From CAYJBH01 sp964369965 (GTDB taxonomy: Bacteria > Bacillota > Clostridia > Oscillospirales > Ruminococcaceae), in contig CAYJGF010000002.1 of assembly GCA_964369965.1 (NCBI GenBank), positions 62,001-126,000 on the forward strand: a DNA stretch of 64,000 nucleotides, read 5' to 3'. The position numbers were made by a program, and so were the translations under genes. Under the pieces are notes generated by a model. That model had not been told where the DNA came from. It did not search any database and saw only the letters and a program-made list of their open reading frames with translations. Positions 17,575 through 24,606 of this stretch are shown one piece after another (position 1 is the stretch's first letter; each line of letters opens with the position of its first letter).

Positions 17575-18374
17575 AAATGTATCTCCTCTCCTCTATGGGC
17601 GAAAAATGCGTTTTTTATCTTTGTTTTAAGTTCCTTTTGCATCTCGTCCAGCGCGATGTCGGTGCGATAGGGGTCATGGTGTATGATACCGAGGCGCTTC
17701 ACATCGCTTTGCAGTGCCACAAGGGCGGCGTCCTGCCAAGCGGAATGACCGTAACCTCTTTTACTATCCATCTCGTCGGTTGTATACTGACCGTCACAGA
17801 GCAAAAGATCGCAACCTTTTGCAAAATCTATGAGCGAAGCGATCGTTTTTTCCTCTATCTCGTAGTCGGTGGCATAGACAAGGCTTTTTTCGCAACATTC
17901 AAGGCGATATACCGTAGAGCCGCCGGGGTGTGCACCGTCAAGACAGCGCACGCGAAGATTGCCGATATAAAAATCCTCCTCACAGGTGATAAAATTGACG
18001 TTTGCCGAGAAAGCATCGGAGTTCACCGGCCAAAGTGGGGGGGACATGGCGCACTCCAGCTGTTCTTTCACATCGCGGCCGTGTCTTTTGACGGCATAGA
18101 TGTTAATGGTGAAATTAGGGTCGAAAAATATAGGACATGCCATAACCCCTTTTATATGATCGATGTGCATGTGGGAGATGAGCAGGTGCACCGTCTTGGT
18201 GTCGTCGATAACCTCCGGCAATGATAGTATGCCGCTGCCGCCATCTAACACTATAGTCTGCGCGTCAACCTTGACATAGACACAGGAGGTGGCACCCCCG
18301 TATAATGCATACCTTGCCCCGTCGCTCGCAATGGTGCCGCGAGTGCCCAAAAATTTTATATTAAAACTACTCAA
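17571..18374 (-). CDS. Metallo-beta-lactamase-fold hydrolase
   Basis: 267 residues. The zinc motif HMHIDH is near residue 85, after the strand LGTRGTIAS; further ligands are expected in LDGAHPGG, YATDYE and GHSAW. The layout matches the RNase Z/PhnP-like branch of the MBL fold, which hydrolyses phosphodiesters. In this operon a cyclic-nucleotide phosphodiesterase role is attractive, but that is inference; RNase Z is less likely because the exosite arm is not evident. TTG start with AAGGGG 5 bp upstream. First gene of the minus-strand operon, expressed from the promoter at 18410-18438. Confidence 0.82.
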   Translation of the reverse strand: MSSFNIKFLGTRGTIASDGARYALYGGATSCVYVKVDAQTIVLDGGSGILSLPEVIDDTKTVHLLISHMHIDHIKGVMACPIFFDPNFTINIYAVKRHGRDVKEQLECAMSPPLWPVNSDAFSANVNFITCEEDFYIGNLRVRCLDGAHPGGSTVYRLECCEKSLVYATDYEIEEKTIASLIDFAKGCDLLLCDGQYTTDEMDSKRGYGHSAWQDAALVALQSDVKRLGIIHHDPYRTDIALDEMQKELKTKIKNAFFAHRGEEIHF

Positions 18375-18409
18375 TATGCCCCTTGTTTAAATTATCTATT
18401 ATTATATAT

Positions 18410-18438
18410 AGTATATCATTTTTGCCGAAATATGTAAA
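18410..18438 (-). promoter_or_regulatory. Sigma-A promoter of the MBL/cyclase operon
   Basis: On the minus strand TTTACA (18433-18438) and TATACT (18410-18415) with 17 bp spacing, about 35 bp ahead of the TTG start. It is back to back with the hyd promoter, the two -35 boxes being 6 bp apart, so one bound regulator could affect both. Confidence 0.7.
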
Positions 18439-18444
18439 CTACTA

Positions 18445-18473
18445 TTGACAACAAAAACTAAATAAAATATAAT
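18445..18473 (+). promoter_or_regulatory. Sigma-A promoter of the hyd maturation operon
   Basis: TTGACA (18445-18450), 17 bp, TATAAT (18468-18473): perfect consensus. The first gene starts about 100 nt downstream of the predicted transcription start, leaving a long leader. Confidence 0.85.
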
Positions 18474-18510
18474 AAAGATACCAATCTGATGATAAGGTTT
18501 TTGCCTGAAA

Positions 18511-18552
18511 GCAAGAGAAATGTTTTTCGCCGAGTATTCGGCTTGTTCTCTC
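18511..18552 (+). promoter_or_regulatory. Structured leader of the hyd operon
   Basis: Within the roughly 100-nt leader, GCCGA (18529-18533) pairs with TCGGC (18538-18542), enclosed by AGAGAA (18514-18519) with TTCTCT (18546-18551). No known riboswitch class was recognised. It could be a regulatory hairpin or incidental. Confidence 0.3.
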
Positions 18553-18582
18553 ATGCTTTTTGGGTGCATGGGAGGTTTTTTT

Positions 18583-18840
18583 ATGCATAGAATTGCGGTG
18601 CTAAGTATAATTGCGGAGGATAAAAGGAGCAGTGAGGCAATTAACAAGCTGCTCCACCAATACGGCGAGTTTATCGTCGGCAGAATGGGTATACCATATA
18701 AAAGACGATCGGTGAATATCATCAGCGTCGTGTTGGACGCACCGCAAGAAGTGGTGAGTGCCCTGTCGGGGAAGCTCGGTGCACTTGCCGGTGTCACAGT
18801 CAAGGCAAGTTACTCTAAGGAAACATATGTTGATGAATAA
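18583..18840 (+). CDS. TM1266-family iron-only hydrogenase system regulator
   Basis: 85 residues, ACT-like fold resembling the TM1266 protein of Thermotoga: MHRIAVLSIIAED, then GRMGIPYKRRSVN and VVLDAPQEVVSALSGKLG. Members of this family are routinely encoded directly before hydE/hydG and were annotated as putative regulators of the [FeFe]-hydrogenase system on that basis; ligand and mechanism are not known to me. The ATG at 18583 has GGAGG at 18571-18575, spacing 7. It overlaps the start of hydE by 14 bp. An upstream in-frame codon at 18520 lacks a binding site and would add residues not shared with the family. Confidence 0.85.
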   Translation: MHRIAVLSIIAEDKRSSEAINKLLHQYGEFIVGRMGIPYKRRSVNIISVVLDAPQEVVSALSGKLGALAGVTVKASYSKETYVDE

Positions 18841-19786
18841 AGACGAGATTGTAAAGGCGTTAGCCTTGGCAGACTTCAAGCCGCTCTACGACAAGGCTCA
18901 CGAGGTCAAGAGGTCGATTTATGGCGATGATATTTATGTTCGCGCCATTGTTGAGTTTTCAAATTATTGCCGTATGGATTGCTCTTACTGCGGACTTTTT
19001 TGCCACAATAAAAAGATAAAAAGATACCGTATGACACCGAGCGAAATTATAGACACCGCAATAAATGCACATAATGCTGGGTATAAAACTCTCGTCATGC
19101 AGTCGGGGGAGGACGCGTTTTTCACCCCAAAACTTCTCGGCGAGATTGTTGGCGAAATAAAAAAGACCGGCATTATCATAACCCTGAGTTGCGGTGAGAA
19201 AAGCCGTGAGGACTATGGATATTTAAAAAAATGCGGTGCCGACCGTTATCTTTTAAAGCATGAATGCTCTGACGAGGGGATATACAGCACTTTGCACACA
19301 AAAAGCACCCTGCAAAACCGCCTGCGCTGTCTTTATGACCTCAAATCCCTCGGCTACGAGACGGGGAGCGGATTTATGATAGGACTGCCAAATCAGACAC
19401 TCACGAGCGTTGCAAACGACATACAGACGCTTGTCGACATCCCCTGCGACATGGCAGGTATCGGACCGTTTATCCCTCACCCCGACACCCCACTGCACGA
19501 CATTCCGGCAGGCAGTGCCGAGCTGACAAAACGTGCGGTCGCGCTCACAAGAATAATTATGGGTAGAATAAACCTGCCGGCGACCACCTCACTCGGGGTG
19601 CTCGACACCGGCGAGAGGGATGACATTTTCGCGTGTGGTGCGAATGTCATCATGAAAAAGGTGACGCCGCAACCCTATCGCTCATGGTATGAAATATACC
19701 CGAGCGCGAACGTTGACACCGACGTCTTTGCCGAGCGAGAAAGGTTAGAGCAAGATATAAAAGCCCTTGGTTACAACCCCGTATAG
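18827..19786 (+). CDS. hydE: [FeFe]-hydrogenase H-cluster radical SAM maturase HydE
   Basis: 319 residues. Radical SAM enzyme with the 4Fe-4S motif CRMDCSYC near residue 48, followed by GLFCHNKKIKRYRM, MQSGED and GFMIGLPNQT, all typical of HydE. It helps build the azadithiolate-bridged diiron site of the H-cluster, using a HydG product. The ATG at 18827 was chosen because AAGGA (18817-18821) lies 5 bp upstream; the ATG at 18833 would be 11 bp away. Operon with the TM1266-like gene, hydG and hydF. No hydrogenase catalytic gene (hydA) is within the window. Confidence 0.93.
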   Translation: MLMNKDEIVKALALADFKPLYDKAHEVKRSIYGDDIYVRAIVEFSNYCRMDCSYCGLFCHNKKIKRYRMTPSEIIDTAINAHNAGYKTLVMQSGEDAFFTPKLLGEIVGEIKKTGIIITLSCGEKSREDYGYLKKCGADRYLLKHECSDEGIYSTLHTKSTLQNRLRCLYDLKSLGYETGSGFMIGLPNQTLTSVANDIQTLVDIPCDMAGIGPFIPHPDTPLHDIPAGSAELTKRAVALTRIIMGRINLPATTSLGVLDTGERDDIFACGANVIMKKVTPQPYRSWYEIYPSANVDTDVFAERERLEQDIKALGYNPV

Positions 19787-19797
19787 AAAGGAATAAA

Positions 19798-21216
19798 ATG
19801 TACAACCCATGTTCAGCAAAAGCGAGTGAGTTTATCGACGATGCCGAGATAAACGATACTCTAAAGTATGCAGATACGACAAAAAATGACAATGATGCAA
19901 TAGAGCTGATCCTAAAAAAAGCGGAGGAGAGAAAAGGTCTTTCCCACCGTGAGGCGGCGGTGTTGCTCCTCAACGAGGACAGCGAGGTCACAGAGAAAAT
20001 ATTTTCCCTCGCACGGGAGATTAAAAAGGAGTTTTATGGCAACCGAATAGTGCTTTTTGCACCGCTCTACCTCTCCAACTACTGTGTCAACGGTTGTGTT
20101 TACTGTCCGTACAATCACGCAAACAAGACCATCTCGCGCAAAAAACTTACCCGTGAGGAGATTGAAAAAGAGGTCATCGCCCTGCAGGACATGGGGCACA
20201 AACGCCTTGCCATCGAGAGTGGTGAGGACCCGATCAATCTGCCCCTTGATTATATCATAGACTCCATAAAAACCATCTACGGCGTGAAGCATAAGAACGG
20301 AGCTATAAGGCGCGTCAACGTCAATATCGCCGCCACCACCGTGGAGGACTACCGCCGTTTGAGGGAGGCGGAGATAGGCACATATATCCTTTTTCAGGAG
20401 ACCTATCACAAGCGCACCTACCTTGAACTGCACCCAAAAGGACCAAAACATAACTATGACTATCACACCGAGGCGATGGACCGCGCTATGGAGGGTGGCA
20501 TCGACGATGTCGGGCTGGGAGTTTTGTTCGGTCTGAACCTATATAAATACGACCTCGTGGGGCTTTTAATGCACGCCGAGCATTTAGAGGCGCGGTTTGG
20601 TGTCGGCCCTCACACCATCAGTGTGCCGAGAATTTGCCCTGCCGACGGTGTTGATGTGGATGATTTTGACAACTCCATCTCCGATGAAATTTTTGAGAAG
20701 ATTGTTGCGATACTGCGCATCAGCGTGCCCTATACCGGCATTATTATGTCGACGAGGGAGTCACAGGCGATGAGGGCGCGCGCCGTCGATATCGGTGTGT
20801 CCCAGATAAGCGGCGCGTCCAAGACCTCGGTGGGCGGTTATGCCGAGCCGGAGCCGGAGGAGGACAACTCACGACAGTTTGACATCTCCGACAATCGCAC
20901 CCTCGATGAGGTGGTCGCATGGCTTGTATCCACGGGACATATCCCGAGTTTTTGCACCGCATGTTATAAACTCGGCAGAACCGGCGACCGATTTATGGAA
21001 CTGGTGAAAAAAGGGCAGATAAAAAACGTATGTCATCCCAACGCACTTATGACACTCAAAGAGTACGGCGAGGACTACGCATCCCCCGACACACGGGAGT
21101 TAATAGACAGGTTGATAGACAGTCAAATTGAAAACGTGCCGAGCGATAAGGCACGTCGCGTGACCATGGACTATCTGTGTGATATTAAAAACGGCAAACG
21201 GGATTTTAGATTTTAA
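19798..21216 (+). CDS. hydG: [FeFe]-hydrogenase maturase HydG (tyrosine lyase)
   Basis: 472 residues, full length for the family. Radical SAM motif CVNGCVYCPY near residue 95 and the C-terminal cluster cysteines in FCTACYKLGRTGDRF near residue 385. HydG cleaves tyrosine to supply the CO and CN ligands of the H-cluster as an iron-cyanide-carbonyl synthon. Conserved blocks IESGEDP, FQETYH, KTSVGGY are present. AAAGGA site before the ATG; 11 bp after hydE and 14 bp before hydF. Confidence 0.95.
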   Translation: MYNPCSAKASEFIDDAEINDTLKYADTTKNDNDAIELILKKAEERKGLSHREAAVLLLNEDSEVTEKIFSLAREIKKEFYGNRIVLFAPLYLSNYCVNGCVYCPYNHANKTISRKKLTREEIEKEVIALQDMGHKRLAIESGEDPINLPLDYIIDSIKTIYGVKHKNGAIRRVNVNIAATTVEDYRRLREAEIGTYILFQETYHKRTYLELHPKGPKHNYDYHTEAMDRAMEGGIDDVGLGVLFGLNLYKYDLVGLLMHAEHLEARFGVGPHTISVPRICPADGVDVDDFDNSISDEIFEKIVAILRISVPYTGIIMSTRESQAMRARAVDIGVSQISGASKTSVGGYAEPEPEEDNSRQFDISDNRTLDEVVAWLVSTGHIPSFCTACYKLGRTGDRFMELVKKGQIKNVCHPNALMTLKEYGEDYASPDTRELIDRLIDSQIENVPSDKARRVTMDYLCDIKNGKRDFRF

Positions 21217-21230
21217 TAAGGAAAGGTAAA

Positions 21231-22421
21231 ATGATGAGCTTAAACAACACGCCGTCTGCAAACAGATTGCACATTGCAATTTTCGGCAGGCAGAACAGCG
21301 GCAAATCAACACTGTTAAATGCGATAACCAATCAGGATTTAGCTATTGTGTCACAGCACAAGGGCGCGACCACCGATCCGGTGTATAAAGCGATGGAGAT
21401 AGCGAGAGTGGGTCCATGTATGCTGATAGACACCGCCGGCTTTGACGACAGCGGTGAGCTCGGTGAGCTACGAGTGCAAAAGACAAGGGCGGTGCTGGAT
21501 AAGGCGGACATTGCGATAATCCTCGTCTCGGGCGAGGAGCTAACCCATGAAAAGGAGTGGCTGGGCGAAATAATAGACCGCAAAATAGCCCCTATTGTTG
21601 TCATCAACGACTTTGGCGACGGGCGCGAGTTGTCCGAGCTGTGCGAAAAGGAGCTATGTCAAAAGGCGATAACCGTCAATGCCAAAACCCGAGAGGGAAT
21701 AGACGGTCTTTTGGACGAGATACTTGCCGTCATGCCGGAAAAATTTGACGAGCTGAGCATAACCGCCGAACATGTGAGCGAGGGGGATGTCGTCCTGTTG
21801 GTCATGCCGCAGGACATCGGTGCGCCGAAAGGTCGCCTCATCCTGCCACAGGTTCAGACGACGCGCGACCTGCTTGACAACGGCTGTATCGTCCTGTCGG
21901 TGACCCACGACAAGATGGAGGCGGCGATATTAAAACTCGCCGCGCCGCCCGATCTTATCATCACCGACTCGCAGGTTTTCCCCTATGTCTATGAGCGCAA
22001 GCCGCAGGGCTCGCGCCTGACCTCGTTCTCGGTGTTGTTCGCCGCCTATAAAGGGGATAAAGAGGTATTTTTAGAGGGGCTTAAAAACTTTGGCATGTTG
22101 CCGAGTGATAAAAAACTCAAAGTTTTAATTGCCGAGGCGTGCACCCACGCACCGCAGACGGAGGATATCGGTCGGGTAAAGATACCGAATATGCTTAAAA
22201 AGCGATTTGGTGAGAGAATCGCTATCGAGGTATGTTCCGGCACCGATTTCCCCCATGATTTGTCGGAGTATGACCTTGTTATCCACTGTGGTGGGTGCAT
22301 GTTCAACCGCCGCGTCATGTTGTCGAGAATAGGCAGAATAAAGCGGCAGGGCGTGAACATAACCAACTACGGTATGTTCCTCGCCGATGCCGCCGGGATA
22401 CTTGATAAGATTGATCTGTAA
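21231..22421 (+). CDS. hydF: [FeFe]-hydrogenase maturation GTPase HydF
   Basis: 396 residues. N-terminal GTPase with G1 GRQNSGKST, G3 DTAGFDD; a dimerisation domain; C-terminal cluster domain with the ligands in EACTHAP and CGGCMFNRR. HydF is the scaffold on which the 2Fe precursor is assembled and passed to apo-HydA. The G4 stretch reads VINDFGDG rather than NKxD, as is common in HydF. An AAGGAAAGG site precedes two adjacent ATGs (21231, 21234). Last gene of the hyd operon; it ends 4 bp from the convergent fbp gene. Confidence 0.94.
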   Translation: MMSLNNTPSANRLHIAIFGRQNSGKSTLLNAITNQDLAIVSQHKGATTDPVYKAMEIARVGPCMLIDTAGFDDSGELGELRVQKTRAVLDKADIAIILVSGEELTHEKEWLGEIIDRKIAPIVVINDFGDGRELSELCEKELCQKAITVNAKTREGIDGLLDEILAVMPEKFDELSITAEHVSEGDVVLLVMPQDIGAPKGRLILPQVQTTRDLLDNGCIVLSVTHDKMEAAILKLAAPPDLIITDSQVFPYVYERKPQGSRLTSFSVLFAAYKGDKEVFLEGLKNFGMLPSDKKLKVLIAEACTHAPQTEDIGRVKIPNMLKKRFGERIAIEVCSGTDFPHDLSEYDLVIHCGGCMFNRRVMLSRIGRIKRQGVNITNYGMFLADAAGILDKIDL

Positions 22422-22425
22422 TTAG

Positions 22426-24408
22426 CTACCCATTCTGCTTAATAACCCCGTCACGATACGCTTTCAACAGCTCTTTAAGGTCGTATATCTTGTCCGAGAT
22501 TATATCACCCTTGTCGGTTTTTGCGATGGTCAATCGCTCGGCGTACTGCTCCACCGGGATGCTTTTGGAGTGCATGTCATCGTCCGTCTCGATGACCTCT
22601 TTTATGGTTTTAAAGGGCTGATGCTCCGATAAAAGCAGTTGGTAACTGTTGGAAATCAGCGTATAGCCGGAAATGCCGGTCACCTTTTGGTACGCCTTGG
22701 AGATGCCGCCGTCGATAATCAGTAGTTTGCCCCCTGCCTTTATCGGCGACTCCCCTTTGGAAATTTTAATGGGGACATGACCGTTCACTATGTGGGAACT
22801 GCGCGCCGTGATGCCAAACTCGCGCAGTATCATCTCGGCGGTGGTGCGGTTTTTTATGTTGTCGTAATAAAAGTCTTTCGGTTCATGCCAGATACTCTCG
22901 TCCGAGATAAAAGCGCGCTCGAATGTGGTCATCTTCGCCTTGCCGTTGAGCGGTGAGGAGTTGCCACACCATAAAAACCACATGAAATCAAGCCCGAACG
23001 CCTTTTCACCCCCTTTGCCAAAACCGCCCTGACGGCAGAGTTTGTCGCAAAGGTCGAGGTAGCTCTTGCCGCTGTATTCCTCGCTCGCGAGTTTAAATAT
23101 TGCAAAGGAGCCGTCCTCATTCATCGGTATACAGCCGTGATAGAGCAGGTTGTCGTTATATATACGATACATGCCACCCTTTTTAAACAAAAAGTTGACG
23201 TGCTTTGAGAGCAGTTTATTTTGGGTGAATGACGCCTGCAACTGCTCCACGACCAGCTGTTCCTCGGCGGTAAGTTTATAGGGGTTTTCGGGGTCGACGG
23301 TGGGGAAGTGCCGATCATTCAGCTCATACTCGTTATCGTCGATGACAATACTGCCTTTGTCGAAATCAATCATGCCGAGTTGCAACCGTTTATTCATCTT
23401 AAACTCGGGGCGGTTTTTTATTATTTGCCCCTCTAATTTAAGTTGAATAATGGTTATCGCCTTGTGGACTTTGGTGGCAATCTCGATGTTGCTAAGCTCG
23501 ACACGGTCGGACAGTGCGGATTTTTCGTATTTCGGCACAAAGCCGAGGCAGGCATCGTCACGGTACTGCTTTTGCGCAAAGACGGCGAGGGGGCGAATGT
23601 TGAGACCGTACCCCTCCTCCAAACAGCTGAAATTGTTGTACCGAATACTGTTGCGAATGACGTTTGCGATGGAGGCAGGGTGCCCAAGCGCCGCCGCCAT
23701 CCAGACTATGTCGTGGTTGCCCCACTGGATATCCACCTTGTCACTGCCGCAAAGGTGCTCCATCACAAGGTGTGCACCACTGCCGCGGTCGAAGATATCG
23801 CCGATGATGTGCAGGCGGTCGATTATCATGTTCATTATGAGGGAGGATAGCTCGACGATAAAGTTGTCGGCGCGCTCCGTTTCGATAATGCTGGTTAAAA
23901 TATTGTCAAAATACTCCTGCTTGTTCATCTCGTAGTTGTCGGTGTACATAAGCTCGTCGATGATGTACCGAAAATCCTCCGGCAACGACTTTCGCACCTT
24001 GGAGCGGGTGTATTTTGAGGTCACAACGCGGCAGACCATCACCATGCGAATGAGCACGGTGCGATACCAAGCGTCGTCACAAAGTCCCTTTGCCGACTGC
24101 TCGGCAAGTTTTTCGGTGGGGTAGTATATTATGGTGGCGAGGGTGTTTTTCTCCTTTTGGGTGATACTGTCGCCGAAACAGCTCTCTATCTTGCGCTTTA
24201 TCGAGCCGGAGGCGTTTTTGATTATATGCAAAAAAACGTCATATTCACCGTGAATATCGCTGATAAAATGCTCGGTGCCTTTGGGCAGGTTGAGTATCGC
24301 CGACAGGTTGATAATCTCGGTCGACGCGGTCTGTATGGTTGGGTAGCTCTGGGACAGAAGTTTTAAATATTTAACATGGTTGTCGTAGTCATTATAAGTT
24401 TTCAACAT
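22426..24408 (-). CDS. fbp: Fructose-1,6-bisphosphatase, class III
   Basis: 660 residues, the usual length of the Firmicute class III enzyme. It dephosphorylates fructose-1,6-bisphosphate in gluconeogenesis. Metallophosphatase motifs are visible: ISDIHGEY, GDIFDRGSGA, WGNHDIVWM and, late, NGHVPI. ATG at 24408 (MLKTYNDYDNH) is chosen: AGGTG lies just upstream, and the longer frame to 24465 adds a hydrophobic stretch not usual for the family. Not in an operon; it is convergent with hydF and its upstream region borders the inverted-repeat element at 24471. Confidence 0.93.
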   Translation of the reverse strand: MLKTYNDYDNHVKYLKLLSQSYPTIQTASTEIINLSAILNLPKGTEHFISDIHGEYDVFLHIIKNASGSIKRKIESCFGDSITQKEKNTLATIIYYPTEKLAEQSAKGLCDDAWYRTVLIRMVMVCRVVTSKYTRSKVRKSLPEDFRYIIDELMYTDNYEMNKQEYFDNILTSIIETERADNFIVELSSLIMNMIIDRLHIIGDIFDRGSGAHLVMEHLCGSDKVDIQWGNHDIVWMAAALGHPASIANVIRNSIRYNNFSCLEEGYGLNIRPLAVFAQKQYRDDACLGFVPKYEKSALSDRVELSNIEIATKVHKAITIIQLKLEGQIIKNRPEFKMNKRLQLGMIDFDKGSIVIDDNEYELNDRHFPTVDPENPYKLTAEEQLVVEQLQASFTQNKLLSKHVNFLFKKGGMYRIYNDNLLYHGCIPMNEDGSFAIFKLASEEYSGKSYLDLCDKLCRQGGFGKGGEKAFGLDFMWFLWCGNSSPLNGKAKMTTFERAFISDESIWHEPKDFYYDNIKNRTTAEMILREFGITARSSHIVNGHVPIKISKGESPIKAGGKLLIIDGGISKAYQKVTGISGYTLISNSYQLLLSEHQPFKTIKEVIETDDDMHSKSIPVEQYAERLTIAKTDKGDIISDKIYDLKELLKAYRDGVIKQNG

Positions 24409-24470
24409 TTCACCTACTGTTATATAATTATTTATTATTATAACAGTAGGTGAGGGGGAAGTCAAATGTT

Positions 24471-24604
<134 letters not shown>

Positions 24605-24606
24605 AC

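Noticed and set aside
17571..18374. MBL protein as RNase Z
   Set aside because: The flexible arm for tRNA is not evident and the gene sits in a signalling operon; left as a generic phosphodiesterase-like hydrolase.
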